NCBI RefSeq assembly: GCF_002776525.5
Contig: NC_045439.1
Coordinates: 155,803,341-155,867,340 of the forward strand
Source: Piliocolobus tephrosceles
Taxonomy: Eukaryota; Chordata; Mammalia; Primates; Cercopithecidae
Direction of reading: 5' to 3'
Length of the DNA: 64,000 bases
The notes under the pieces were generated by a model. It searched no databases and was not told the DNA's origin. It saw only the letters and a list, made by a program, of their open reading frames with translations. The position numbers and the translations under genes are program-made. Below, in pieces: positions 42,440-57,479 of the stretch (its first letter is position 1; each line of letters opens with the position of its first letter).

Positions 42440-42785
42440 AGGCTTGGTCAATTAGTCAGATTCAGCCAGAGAAGCAGTAGGGGATGGATATGAGGAGATA
42501 TAGTGTGAGGAATCCGCTCACGTGGTTGTGGGACCTGACCGGGCAAACCCACAGGGCAGGCCATGGGGAAGGGCGGGCTGGAACTCCCAGGCATGGCTGA
42601 AGCTGCAGTCCACAGGCAAAATTTCTTCTTCCTGAAGGAAGCCTTGGCTCTACTTTTAAGGTCTGCTGACAAATTGATCCACATCCAGCCAGATTATCTG
42701 GGATAATCTCCTTTCTAAAAGTCAACTCATTATGAACTTTAATGACATGGACGGAAGACTTTCACAGCAACACCTAGAAGAGTGG
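42440..42785 (-). mobile_element. Ancient interspersed repeat, family uncertain
   Basis: Familiar block order: 'attcagccagagaagcagta', 'gggcaggccatggggaag', 'aaaatttcttcttcctgaag', 'cagattatctgggataatct', 'aaaagtcaactcattatgaa'. Likely an LTR or L1 3'-end repeat; I cannot decide which. Confidence 0.5.
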
Positions 42786-43307
42786 CGTGATTGCCAAGTC
42801 AGTACCTCAGAAAGACCACACGCTTGGTAACACATGGGGGCTCCAGGGCCAGAAGCTGGTGCTGCAGATGCATGGGGTAGCAGCACTGTCACTTCCTGTC
42901 TCCCACTAACCTCAGGGTCACAGTGGGCTGGTGGCTGTAGCATGGTCCACACCTGCTCTCAGGGATGCTGGAGGGAGACTGAGGCCCAGGCTTTTGTCTT
43001 GGAGACTTGGGATATGTCTAGGATTCCTTCTAAAAGCCAAGTTCTAGACAAGATCTGGCCTTTCAGGGTTGGAGAGACCCCACGTGGCTTCTGAGCAGAC
43101 TTCCTTCCTGAGCTCAGTCTTGGAAGTGAAGGTGTCACCCGTTTGCCCCCTTCCTGTGACAGAGGGCTCTTTGCTTCTCTGCACTCCATGCCCCAGAGAC
43201 AATCTGCGCTGGGGACAATTTTATCTGAAATCTATTCCCAGCCCTAGCTTAGCCTAGTGGCACACTCAGTCCTGAAACCTAGAGGCCATTTCCACATTGG
43301 TGTAGCA
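42786..43307. other. Unassigned sequence
   Basis: GC-moderate; no repeat or exon recognised. Confidence 0.4.
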
Positions 43308-43463
43308 CCGTGGTTCTCAGACTGTGTTTGGTATCAGGATCACCTGGGAAACTTGGTAAAAATACAAATGCAGGCCGTATCCTGCTTCCTCCATCCTGGG
43401 CTTCTGTGTTCTTTGTTAGCCTTCTCAGTGGTTCTGACCTACATCAAAGTTGAGGACCACTGG
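43308..43463 (+). repeat. MER5A, near complete
   Basis: Begins 'ccgtggttctcagactgtgt' and ends 'agttgaggaccactggc', giving the near-complementary ends of this hAT-Charlie element, with 'atcaggatcacctgggaaac' between. The middle is partly lost. Confidence 0.8.
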
Positions 43464-43468
43464 CATAA

Positions 43469-43940
<472 letters not shown>

Positions 43941-43974
43941 ATAGCAAAGGCATAGATAGGGGCTGAAATTAAAC

Positions 43975-44105
43975 ACCTAAGAATTGCCCAGACTTGCATC
44001 GGAATTCTGCCTCTACCACTTAACTGTCTCTGTGTCACCCTGAGCAAATTGCTTGATCTCTCTAAACCTTGATTTTCTTATCTGGACAATGGGAGTAATG
44101 TGCCT
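43975..44105 (+). repeat. MIR SINE fragment
   Basis: 'ttctgcctctaccacttaac', 'ccctgagcaaattgcttgat' and 'gattttcttatctggacaat' are the MIR core and 3' side. The following Alu tail cuts the end. Confidence 0.75.
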
Positions 44106-44740
<635 letters not shown>

Positions 44741-44786
44741 GCTTTGACAGTTAGAAAAGAAAGAGTTTAATACTGCAACATAATAA

Positions 44787-44836
44787 AGACCACACAAGGC
44801 AAAGCCCACAGCCAACAGCATACCCAGTGGTGAAAA
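44787..44836 (+). repeat. 50-bp direct repeat, copy 1 (native L1 position)
   Basis: Runs from 'agaccacacaaggcaaagcc' to 'tacccagtggtgaaaa'. In L1 order this is where the sequence belongs, just before 'gcttttcctcttaagatcag'. Confidence 0.93.
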
Positions 44837-45027
44837 CTTGCAAAGGCTTTTCCTCTTAAGATCAGAAACAAGACAAGGATGCCCCCTTTCACCACTTCTA
44901 TTTAACATAGTGCTAGAAATTCTAGCCAGAACAATTTGGCAAGAAAAAGAAATCAGAGGCATCCAAATTGGAAAGGAAGAGGTGAAATTTTCTCTCTTTT
45001 CACATGTCATGGTCTTACGCAGCATGT

Positions 45028-45077
45028 AGACCACACAAGGCAAAGCCCACAGCCAACAGCATACCCAGTGGTGAAAA
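45028..45077 (+). repeat. 50-bp direct repeat, copy 2 (ectopic)
   Basis: Identical in all 50 bases to copy 1, 241 bp downstream, where L1 normally has the 'tatatctagaaaacccc' stretch; the L1 resumes with 'cttaaagacttcacac'. Native L1 was replaced rather than simply tandemly duplicated. Confidence 0.93.
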
Positions 45078-45363
45078 GTGGCCTTAAAGACTTCACACAC
45101 ACACAAAGCTGTTATAACTAATACATGAATTCGGTAAAGTTGCAGTATCCAAAATCAACATGCAAATATCAGTTGTATTTCTATATACTAGGAATGAGCA
45201 ATCTAGAAGGGGAGTTAAGAAAACAATGCCATTAACCAAGGAAGCAAAACATCTGTGCACAGAACACTACTGAACATTGCTGAGAGAAATTACAACACCA
45301 GTAAATGGAAAGAAATGGCATGTTTTTAGATTAGAAGACAGTATTGTTAAGATGTCAATACTA

Positions 45364-45655
45364 CCTGTATTAGTCCATTCTCATGCTGCTAATGAAGACA
45401 TACCTGAGACTGGGTAATTTATAAAGGAAAGAAGTTTAATGGACTCACAGTGGGCTGGGGAGGCCTCACAGTCATGGCAGAAGACAAAGGAAGAGCAAAG
45501 GCACGTTTCACATGGCAGCAGGCAAGAGAGCTTGCGCAGGGGAACTCTCATTTATAAAACCATCAGATCTCATGAGATTTATTCACTACCACAAAAACTG
45601 TATGGGGGAAACTGCCCCCATGATTCAATTATCTCCACTTGACCCCGCCCTTGTC
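45364..45655 (-). mobile_element. THE1/MST-type MaLR LTR, antisense, truncated
   Basis: Begins with the reverse of the LTR 3' end ('tgtattagtccattctcatg', 'gacatacctgagactgggta') and continues through 'atcagatctcatgagattta' and 'gcccccatgattcaattatc'. It stops at 'gaccccgcccttg', lacking the LTR 5' end. No internal retroviral sequence. Confidence 0.88.
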
Positions 45656-46724
45656 TCAAAGGACACAGTCAGCAGTGAAAAGGCAACCCAAGGAATGGAG
45701 GGAAATCTTTGTAATTCGTACATCCGATAAAGGGTTACTATCCAGAAGGTGTGAAGAATTCTTAGACTTTAACCTAAAAAACAAGCCACCTGATTAACAA
45801 ATGAGCAAAGGGCTTGAATAAACATTTCTCCACAGAAGAAAGACACATGACCAGTAAACACAGGAAAATGTGCTCAACATCACAAATCGTTAGAGAATTG
45901 CAAATCAAAATCAAAAGATACCACCTCACATCTATTAGGCTGGCTATTACAAAACAAAACAGAAAATAAGTTCTGTGAGGGTGTGGCAGAATTGGAACCC
46001 TTGTGCACTTTAGTGGGAATGTAAATGGTATAGCCCATGAGAAATCAGTATATGGTAGTGCCTCAAAAAATTGAACATAGAATTGCCGTGTAATCTAGGC
46101 GTGATTTCACTTCTGGGCATATGCCCAAGGGAAGTAAAAGCAGGGGCTCGAAGAAATATCTGTACATTGATGTTCATGCAGCATGAGTCACAAGAATCAA
46201 GGGGTGGAAGCCACCTAGGAGTCCATTGGCAGATGAATGGATCAACAAAATGTGGTGTGTACACAGAATGGAATATTATTTTGCCTTGAAAAGGAAGGAA
46301 ATTCTGACACATGCTGTAACATGGATGAACTTTGAACCTTGAGGTCATTACGCTAAATGAAAGAAGCTAGATAGAAAAGCACAAATCCTATGTAGTTCCA
46401 CTGACATGAGGTACTCAGAATAGTCAAATTCATGGAGACAGAAAGTAGAATGGTGGCTGCCAGGGGCTGGAAGGAGAGGGAAGGGGAGTTAGTGTTTAAT
46501 CGGGACAGAGGTTCCGTTTTACAAAGTGAAGAGTTCTGGAGATAGATGGTCATGATGGTAGCCCAGCAATGTGAACGTACTTAATGCCGCTAAGCTGTAT
46601 TCTTCAAAATGCTTCCAATGGTAAATTTTATGTTATATGTATTTTACCACATTTTTTTTTCTTACAACAGAAAGGACTCAACACCATCTCTAGTAAAACA
46701 CACACTAAATGTTATTATTGAAAG

Positions 46725-46960
46725 CATAGATGGTAGGATCACTTGAGCCCAGGAGTTCGAGACCAGCCTGGGAAACACTACATAAAATTAAAATAACAAA
46801 TTACCTAGGTGTCCCAGCTACTCAGGAGGCTGAAGTGGGAGGGTCCTTTGAGCCTGGAAGTTCGAGGCTGTAGTGAGGTGTGATCGCACCACTGCATGCC
46901 AGCCTAGGTAACAGAGCGAGACCCTGTCTCGGAACAAAAACAAATAAATTAAAAAAAAAA
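46725..46960 (+). mobile_element. AluJ, sense, 5'-truncated
   Basis: Starts mid left arm ('tggtaggatcacttgagccc'), has a shortened linker, and ends with an A-rich tail. Diverged. Confidence 0.85.
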
Positions 46961-46968
46961 AGCACAGA

Positions 46969-47138
46969 GGCCGGGCGCGGTGGCTCAAGCCTGTAATCCC
47001 AGCACTTTGGGAGGCNNNNNNNNNNNNNNNNNNNNNNNNNNNNNNNNNNNNNNNNNNNNNNNNNNNNNNNNNNNNNNNNNNNNNNNNNNNNNNNNNNNNN
47101 NNNNNNNNNNNNNNNTCAAAAAAAAAAAAAAAAAAAAA
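46969..47138 (+). mobile_element. AluYR (Old World monkey type) interrupted by assembly gap
   Basis: The first 47 bases ('ggccgggcgcggtggctcaa' to 'gggaggc') and the end ('tc' plus 21 A) are present; the middle is N. 'agcacaga' repeats at 46961-46968 and 47138-47145. The Alu inserted directly after the tail of the AluJ. Confidence 0.93.
47016..47115. other. Assembly gap, exactly 100 N
   Basis: A round-number placeholder. The Alu needs roughly 230 bp between the two known parts, so 100 is not the true length. Confidence 0.98.
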
Positions 47139-47145
47139 GCACAGA

Positions 47146-47769
47146 ACCAATCACAGGGACACTCCATATGTTCGAATTCTACCCACAGTCATTATTCGTG
47201 CCCCTGAGTGTCTGCCTTCCCACCATTCTATGGGACTTGGTTTCCATTCCCTCACCTCTCCTGTTGCTCTCTGCCAAAGGTAATTGAAACCATGTTTCTT
47301 TTCTTCCAGTCTGGTTAGGTGGGAAGCTGTTCTCTAATGTGGGTTAACCAGGACAGAGGGTGTGTGTGCGCATGGGAGAGAGAAGCCGGCAGGCTCCTTC
47401 TCCCAGATGCTGGACTATGGAACCTGATACTAACATGGGGATCCTCCCAGAGAGCCTTGGATCTCCTAATGCACCAAGGTATCCTACTGAGAAGGCATCA
47501 GAAAATCTGACTTACAGAAGTTAGGGCAGTGTTTACAGTACCATGACAGCAGGCAGAGCCCGGGGTTCAAAGCAGAATCGGAGGAAAAACTCTAAAAACA
47601 TGAGCCCCTGCCCAAGATATGGTGTCATAGCACATTGCACCCCCTCCCCTCACTGTAACAGTCCAAACCCTCAAAACGAGCACCTGGAGTTTTTCATGGA
47701 GACTAAAGTGGGAGGAAGCTTTGGAGAGTCACCGTTTTGAAGTCTGTTGTGAATTGAACAGTGTGCAGA
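47146..47769. other. Unassigned sequence
   Basis: No repeat recognised. An acceptor-like 'tttcttttcttccag' ends at 47310 but no matching donor or open frame follows. Confidence 0.4.
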
Positions 47770-49230
<1,461 letters not shown>

Positions 49231-49234
49231 CTGT

Positions 49235-50335
49235 TTTTTAAAATTGTAGCAAAAAAACACAGCATAAAATTTACCATCTTAACCATTTTTAAGTGTACAG
49301 TCGGTAGTGTTAGGTAAATTCATAATGTTGTGAAACAGATCTCCAGAACTTTTTCATCTTGCGAATCTGAAAATCTGTACCCATTAAACAGCAAGGAGCC
49401 ACCATTCTGCTTTCCGACTCTGTGAATTTGACTACTCTGGGTACCTCAGTTAAGTGGAATCCTACAGCTTTTATCTTTTTGTGACTGGCTTATTTCGCTT
49501 AGTATAATGTCCTCAAGGTTCATCTGTGCTGTGTTGTGGGATAAGATTTCCTCCCTTTTTGAGGCTGAATAATATTCTGTGGTATGAAGAGACCATGTTT
49601 TGTTTATCCATCATCCATTGATAGACATTGGGTGGCTTTTATTCCTTGGCCGTGATGAATAGTGCTGTTGTGAACATGGCTGGCTGTCCAGCACCATTTC
49701 TGGATACATTGTATCTTTATTATTAATTAGTTCAAAATGTGTTTACTTTTAAAAATTTCTCCTTTGACATGTGGGTTATTTTAAAGTAGTTGATTTCCAA
49801 ATGCCTCCATATTTTATTTCTAGCTTGCTTACACTGTAGTCAGGAACAGATTGTTTACAATGTTAACATTTTGAAATTTGTTTGCACTGGCTTTAGACTT
49901 GTCCACCATATGATTAATTTTGACAGAATATCCCGTGTGTCCTTGTGTGTAGTTCCTCGGTTCAGTACTTTAGGTATATTCATGAGGAAAAATGGGTAAT
50001 TGTGGTATTCAAATCTTATATTTCCATTCTTATTTTTACCTCTTTATTATATCACTTCCTGAAAGAAGTGTGTTAAAGTATCCTGCTGTTCATAATGTCT
50101 ACTTATGTCTACTAGGCATAAATTTCATAATGTCTAATGCTTTAGATTTGTCTTATTATAGCCCTGTCAATTCTCCCTTTATAAATTTTGAGTGCATTTA
50201 ACTAGATACATATAAATTTAGAATTTATTTCTAGTAGGTTGCCCTTTTTAATTATGAATTTTTTCTTTTCCGTAAGAATGCTTCTCTTTGTAAAATCTAG
50301 TTTGTGTAATTACCAATATAAGTATATAAACTTTC
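49235..50335 (-). mobile_element. L1M, antisense (second copy)
   Basis: A fresh 3' end begins ('catcttaaccatttttaagt', 'gtgaaacagatctccagaac', 'gtacctcagttaagtggaat'), then from about 49690 ORF2 sequence ('tagtcaggaacagattgttt', 'ccaccatatgattaattttg'). Confidence 0.82.
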
Positions 50336-51060
50336 TTTTTTAACTTACTGCTTTAGAATAGTTTTAGATTCACAGAGATGCAAAGATAGTAGAGAGAGTT
50401 CCCATACATCGTATAGCTATTTTTCCCTATTGATAACATCTCACGTTAGTATGGTACATCTGTTGTAATTAATGAACCAGTGCCAACACATTATTCTTAA
50501 CTGAAGTCCATACTTCATTCACATTTTCTTAGTTTTCATCGAATGTCCTTTTGCTGTTCCAGGATTCCATCAAGAGATGGCTTTGAGTTCCGTTATCATG
50601 TCGCTTTAGGTTCTTTTAGACTGTGACAGTTCCTCTGACCTCTCTTGTTTCTGATGACCTTGACAGTTTTGAAGAGTACTGGTCAGGTATTTCATAGAAT
50701 ATCCTTCAATCTGAGTTTGGTTGACATTTTCCTCATGGTTCAATAGGGGTTATGGGCTTTGGGGCAGAATATCCCATCTGAAAAAGTGCCATTCTTATCC
50801 TTCCAAATGAGGGGCACATAATTTATCATTGTTCATGTTACCCTCAATCGTCGTTAACACTCATCTCTATGAGAGGACAGTATCTACACCAATTATTTGC
50901 AGTTCTGCACGGGGAGATTGGTCTGTTCTCACTCATTTATTTTCTCATTCATTTATTTGTATTTGTGTGGACTCGTGGATATTCATTTTATACTTTGGGT
51001 TATAAACCAGTAATGCATTGTTAATTTTGTGGTTCAGATAGTTCCAGCTTTTGCCCTTTC
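50336..51060 (-). mobile_element. L1ME/L1M 3' UTR-type repeat, antisense
   Basis: 'gttttagattcacagagatg', 'tagagagagttcccatacat', 'gaccttgacagttttgaaga', 'gtactggtcaggtatttcat' and 'tggactcgtggatattcatt' are the usual block order. Old and diverged. Confidence 0.75.
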
Positions 51061-51955
51061 CTAAGATAGTGGACTCACTCCTCTGTGTTGTTTCAACTCT
51101 ACGAAGTTAGGCCCTCAAGTTCTTGTTGCCTTATTAGCCATAAATTGCAATTTCTTATTTCCCCAGTCCTCCGAGACTACTGAAAGTTCTGCTTAGCACT
51201 ATTGCCTCAACCACTACTTTCTTCCTGTGTGTGTTTTTAGCCTTTTGGCTTCCATCACTCACGAATCCCCAAATGCCTTGATGAGAAAAGCAGCCCAGAA
51301 TGCTGAGCTAATTTCTGGGTAATTATCTACTTGTCATGATCTCAGCCCCTCAAGTTCTAGCTTCTTGGTAGCTCTCTGATGTTTCCACAGAGATCATTTA
51401 AAAAATTTTTGTCAAGAGTTTCTAGTTGTTCTTGGTGAGAGGATTAGTCTGACACAAGCTAGTGCATCATAGCAGGCAGTGGAATTCTTCAGACATAATT
51501 TTATTTTTACTTCCCCCACTATGTCATGGTTAATGGTGCCTCATATTTTAATATCTGATGCTTTGCACCCATACAGCAACTATCCTGAGTAATGAAGATC
51601 TTATGTATATAGGAAAGTGAGTCACTCTTTGCCATTTCGTTCATTATGCCCTTAGTCACAAGGGCTTTAGCAAAGAATTGGCTTCCACTCTCTCTTTAAG
51701 GTAAGGAAATAAATAATGACCTTGGAAGATAGTATTCATCATAAAAGCATTTGATGAAAGGAGCAATTGGAGTGAACTATGTAAAATAGGCTTTTCAGTC
51801 TAACGGGACAGTGTAATTATTGGTGCAGATTTCTAGTTAGGCCTTAAAGAAATTAAGCCTCCCTATATGGTTGATAATGGACTTGTGTAAGAAGATTGCT
51901 TCAGAGATTGGGTCTGTGATTCACATTAGCATATCTGGCAGTGAAAGCGTACCTT
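51061..51955. other. Unassigned sequence
   Basis: AT-rich, no repeat recognised. May contain a decayed continuation of the preceding L1 element. Confidence 0.35.
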
Positions 51956-51959
51956 TCTC

Positions 51960-52420
51960 AGAATCAAGCAGGATATGTAAGATCTTTGTGTATGCTTTTG
52001 CTCAACTTGACTGCTGCCATCCCTAAACTTGACTTGATATTTTTACATCCCCTTGAAGTCTGCATCCCAGTTTTGTGTCATCTACAGTTCTGAAGAGCTG
52101 CTGTGTGCTTTCTCATCATCCAGGGTTGAAAAGAGCCAGATCGTTGGAGAATCCACACACACGGACAGTTTCCCCTGAATCGATGCCTGCTGAGTGTGCT
52201 CATGCAGGTAGCTCCTACGCCATCTCACTTTGCTGCATGCAGCTCACATGTTTCAGATGATCCACAAGAACATTGGGAAGGACTTGCTAAAATCCTGCTT
52301 TGCTATAGTCCAGATATACTCTCTTCCAGATCTCCCTTAACTTCCTTTGCAGATTCTGTATTGCAGAAATGAGGCTAATTTCACAAACTTCCACTTACTG
52401 AATTCATTTTTAGCTCTAAT
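51960..52420 (-). mobile_element. CR1/L3-type LINE remnant, antisense
   Basis: 'cagttttgtgtcatctacag', 'gatccacaagaacattggga', 'acttgctaaaatcctgcttt', 'atagtccagatatactctct' and 'agaaatgaggctaatttcac' keep the order of antisense CR1-family LINEs. This family was active long before L1 expansion in mammals. Confidence 0.55.
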
Positions 52421-52479
52421 AATTACCACTTTTCTTAGACGTGATCCCCAAACAATCCTTTCATAAATGCATTTTAGGA

Positions 52480-52628
52480 CTGCACTGTCCATAGTGGCAG
52501 CTACTTGATACATGTGGCCATTTAAATTTAATTTAAATGAATTAAAATGAAGCAAACAGAAAATGCAGTTTCTCTATTGGACTAACCATGTTTCAAACGT
52601 TCAATGCCTGCCATGTTGGACAGTGCAG
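52480..52628. repeat. Short hAT-like MITE with 12-bp terminal inverted repeats
   Basis: 'ctgcactgtcca' (52480-52491) and 'tggacagtgcag' (52617-52628) are perfect complements. The inside has 'gtggcagctacttgatacat' and an AT-rich centre, as in mammalian 'cactgtcca'-ended MER elements. Family name uncertain. Confidence 0.6.
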
Positions 52629-52747
52629 ATAGAACCCTTCTATCATTGCAGAAATTTCTGTTGAACAGAGCTGTTCGAAAACCTTGTTTTAGAATCAGAT
52701 TTGAGCTCACCCATCTACAGATTACTCAGTCATCATTTGACCGTATT

Positions 52748-52902
52748 CTTTTTTTTAAAGAGACAGGGTCTCACTTTGTTATCCAGGCTGGAGTGCAGTA
52801 GTGCCATCATAGCTCACTGCAGCCTTGAACTCCTGAACTCAAGTGATCCTCCTGCCCGTCTCCTGAGTAGCTGGGACTACAGGTGTGTGCCACCAGGCCT
52901 GG
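52748..52902 (-). mobile_element. FLAM / AluJ monomer, antisense
   Basis: One arm only: 'aaagagacagggtctcactt' to 'gtgtgccaccaggcctgg'. Confidence 0.82.
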
Positions 52903-54004
52903 ACATTATTTGAGTCTTTAAGAAACATTTACATGTGTTTTTTCCTGTCATCTCTCTTTTTCTCCATTTCCTCCAAAATCGCCTTTGAAGGTAACTCCAT
53001 TTCTGTATTGCCCAAATCAGTCTAAAGTGTGGGTGTTGGATGTGGACTTTTTTTTTGGTTTCTAAAGAGGCTGTGTTGCAGATGAGTGAAGCCACCTTTG
53101 ACGTTCTAGAATTTGTGCCTGAAGAACATCGCTTTCTGTCTTGCTGATGTTTACGTGACTGCTGTGATTGTTAAGGGAAATCAGGAGACACGAATGGGAT
53201 CCACATTGCTTGACCCGGGATACCTGTGTCTGAGTGCTCGTGGAGGTGAGAGGTATGCTGTTGGAGAATCAGCCGTCAAGCTGCCTTTTCCAGAGTGGGT
53301 GTTGTCCAGGGCAGTTGCAGAGTGAGCACACTGTACAATGAGTGTCTGGGGTCCTTCATTTATTTCTTCACAGCATCTTTAGTAGAATAAAATTCCAGTG
53401 TTAAGAAACCAAAAAAAATAAAAATGTGCCCAGCTCTCCTGGGGTTCACCATCTCAGCGGCTACATCCCATCCCAAGGGGGCAGCCCCTCTCCTGTCTGT
53501 GGTGTGCCTGCTGCCCCCCAGGAGCCACGCTCACCAGGTTCGTCCGCTGGTGGTGGATGAGGGGCAGAGAATCTTTTAGGACCCAGATCCTGGAGATCAT
53601 TGTTAATGGAGAGCCTATTATCAAGTCAGGAAGAAGAAAAGTCATTGTTAGTTGAGTGAATACAGTTTAAAAAATGATGAAGTGTTCGTCAGGCACTTGG
53701 GATTTCTTGCTCTTATGCTAACAGGATTTTTGAAAATCCACCCACTGTGTGGAAACTTGCTTGCTCAGTGACAACTGCATCTGAATAGCACATCATGAGC
53801 CAGGTGTGTGGGGGCACAAGAGTGGAGGCAGTACTGGAGGAAGTCGCTCTGGGCCAGGAGGCGGGGACCCTGGCCACCAGCTGTGTGACCCAGGACAGGT
53901 CCTTGCAGTGCTGGGTCTTGGTTTCGGCCACTGCCCCCCCAGCCCCCAACCTCCCAGAATTATTGTGAGAAACGGTGCATGTTTCTGCAGGAGGTGGGTT
54001 AACG
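52903..54004. other. Unassigned sequence
   Basis: No interspersed repeat apart from a MIR-like trace ('cagctgtgtgacccaggaca', 53879-53940). No supported exon. Confidence 0.4.
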
Positions 54005-54019
54005 TATCTACCTCTGGTT

Positions 54020-55382
<1,363 letters not shown>

Positions 55383-55398
55383 CCATCTTCTTTTCTTT

Positions 55399-55655
55399 TT
55401 TTGAGACGGAATCTCTTTCTCTCTTGTCCACTGCAACCTCTACCTCCTGGGTTCAAGCGATTCTCCTGCCTCAGCCTCTGGAGTAGCTGGGATTACAAGA
55501 GCCCGCCACTGCGCCCGGCTAATTTTTGTATTTTTAATAGAGATGGCATTTCACCATGTTGGCCAGGCTGATCTTGAACTCCTGACCTCAAGTGATCCAT
55601 CCACCCTGGCCTCCCAGAGTGCTGGGATTACAGGCGTGCACCAGTGTGCCCAGCA
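55399..55655 (-). mobile_element. AluS, antisense, internally deleted, 16-bp TSD
   Basis: 'ccatcttcttttcttt' at 55383-55398 and 55656-55671 is perfect. About 40 bp of the right arm is absent between 'tctctcttgt' and 'ccactgcaacctctacct'. Confidence 0.94.
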
Positions 55656-55671
55656 CCATCTTCTTTTCTTT

Positions 55672-56050
55672 CTGTTCTGTTTTCTGGGATCGTTCAATGA
55701 CTTTAAATACCTGTATTGAAATGTTTATGCTTGCCTTTGCTTTGACTCTCTGAGGGCTCTCTGAGGGCTCTCCTATGCTTTCATTATTTCTTATTTTGTA
55801 GCACTGTATCTTTGTGTTTCTGAAGCGATGTCGTCTTTTATTTATTTAAAGGTATTAATTTGTTATTTTGTTTCTTTTTTGACAATTACTTCTGTTTCCT
55901 TCACTCTCTTTTTTCCTTTGCTGTCCTTGCACTTGCTTGTGTGGATTGTCGTCTTCCTGTTTGAGACCTTCCTCCCAGGTCTGAGCCGATCTGAGCCTTG
56001 CTTGTCAATTCCCATTGACAAGTGAAGCTCTGAAAATTGACTGGAGTCTC
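55672..56050. other. Unassigned AT-rich sequence
   Basis: Includes a 12-bp tandem unit ('tctgagggctct', 55749-55773). No repeat family recognised. Confidence 0.4.
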
Positions 56051-56054
56051 TGCA

Positions 56055-56255
56055 ACTGTGGCTGCACATTAGCATCACCTGGAAGCATTAAAAACTGCTT
56101 CTCCTGGGGGACTGTCCCGGGGCCATTGGATGAAGATCTGTGGAAGTGGGGTCTACATATTGATAGGTTGATAAATAGAGATATTGATGGAGATGGGTAG
56201 AAATACAGAGTTTCACTCCTCAGCAATTCTAATGTGCAACCAGGGCTGAGCGTTG
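56055..56255 (+). repeat. MER5A-type fragment
   Basis: 'gtggctgcacattagcatca', 'cctggaagcattaaaaactg' and 'cagcaattctaatgtgcaac' are MER5A landmarks, with a GATA-rich insertion near 56158-56195. Confidence 0.65.
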
Positions 56256-57475
56256 TGTAGTCTTGGGTGACAGTGCCGGGCCTCTCGAGAGTTGGTGTAA
56301 GTACCGTGAGTGAAACCACGCTGCGTTTTACTGCACTGGGTGCCTGGAAGACTTTGATTGCATCCAAACGATTCTCTTTCTGTGCCTTTGGCAAATTGCA
56401 GATTGGGAGGAATTATATATCCCTACAGAGACTGTTCAGTGAATGAAGTTTCAGGGACCTATGAGGAAGAAGGATGAACTGGCGTCCCAGGAGGGGCTGG
56501 CTGTCCTTCTGCCAGAGGAGTCAGCAGGGCTGGGACAGGAAGCATGGGAAGGGCAGCTGTGCAGAGCCGGATCCAGGAGGGGCCACCTGGTGGCAGGTGT
56601 GGTCACAGAGCAGCCCCTGGCTAGGGATGGAGCTGGAGCTGCCAGGGAAGCTTGGAGGCCAGGTAACTTGGCTCTTGGGCTCTCATGAAGCCAACTGTTC
56701 ATCTCCCAAGCTCTGAGAAAACAGTGGAGTCCAGGAGTGACAGGATATGGTAGCTCCATAAGGAGGAGGAACCTGCAGTTGGAGAGGGCGGCGAGGAGGG
56801 GCAACACCAGGAGGCCCATAAGCGATACTCTGCACCCGAGAGAGGTGGCCAGAACCTGGGCCCCCACTTGCTGCGGGTGACCTTGCACCTGCCACACCTC
56901 CTCTTGGAGTTTCTGTAACTGGGAAATGAGGATCCTGACCATCTCTGCCAAGCCGGAGAGGAGATGGGCTGATGTGCGTTGTGAGACAGTAGAGACTGGG
57001 GCATAGGAGGCAAATGGGCTCTCTGAGTTTATGGTATAACCTTCTTCCACGCTGTAGGAATCAGGTTTGCCCCTAAACCTGCAGACTGGCTAAGGCCAGG
57101 GCTGGAAAGAGAAAAAAGTAAGCAGAGGACAGGGCACGCTGCAGGCCGGCCCCTCACTCCCCGTGGCTTGTGCTCTTGGAGTGAGGTCCCAGGAGGGGGT
57201 CGCCTGCCTATGTGTGTCTCTCCCTTTCCCCCTCCTGTCCTGTGGGGCTGGGCCTAACACAGCCATTCTTCGAAGGAGGAAAGTAGCCTTTTGCATTCCC
57301 TGTTGGTGCATTACTTATTGTCACTTATTTTTGATTAAGGATATTATAGTTAGGCAGAAATTATTTGCATTTTCTTTGTAAATCATCTGAAGAATTGCGC
57401 AACACAGGAGTGCATTCTGGAAGAAAATTCAGACATCACAGATAAAGCAGAGCTCTCCCTTGGCTGCCTCTACAG
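56256..57475. other. Unassigned GC-rich sequence with a long minus-strand frame
   Basis: The minus strand is open for 199 codons from 57050 to 56451. An N-terminal stretch with SQLQKLQEEVWQVQ looks like a short amphipathic or coiled helix, then a leucine-rich stretch, then low-complexity Ser/Pro/Ala. No family recognised, no splice context, and GC-rich composition raises the chance of random open frames. Confidence 0.3.
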
Positions 57476-57479
57476 CCTT

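Larger units (their letters stand above)
44760..46655 (+). mobile_element. L1 (L1MA/L1MB-like) ORF2-3' UTR, sense, split by an LTR
   Basis: Sense landmarks 'caagacaaggatgccccctt', 'catccaaattggaaagga', 'ggtaaagttgcagtatccaa', 'agataccacctcacatctat', 'ggctgccaggggctggaagg' and an end at 'gtattttaccacatttttt'. The LTR at 45364-45655 interrupts it, and L1 sequence is missing around that point. Contains an unusual 50-bp internal duplication. Inactive. Confidence 0.88.

Noticed and set aside
46818..47207. Open frames through the N gap
   Set aside because: They are artefacts of translating N and Alu sequence.
47290..47330. Acceptor-like tttcttttcttccag as an exon start
   Set aside because: No plausible donor or sustained open frame follows within exon range.
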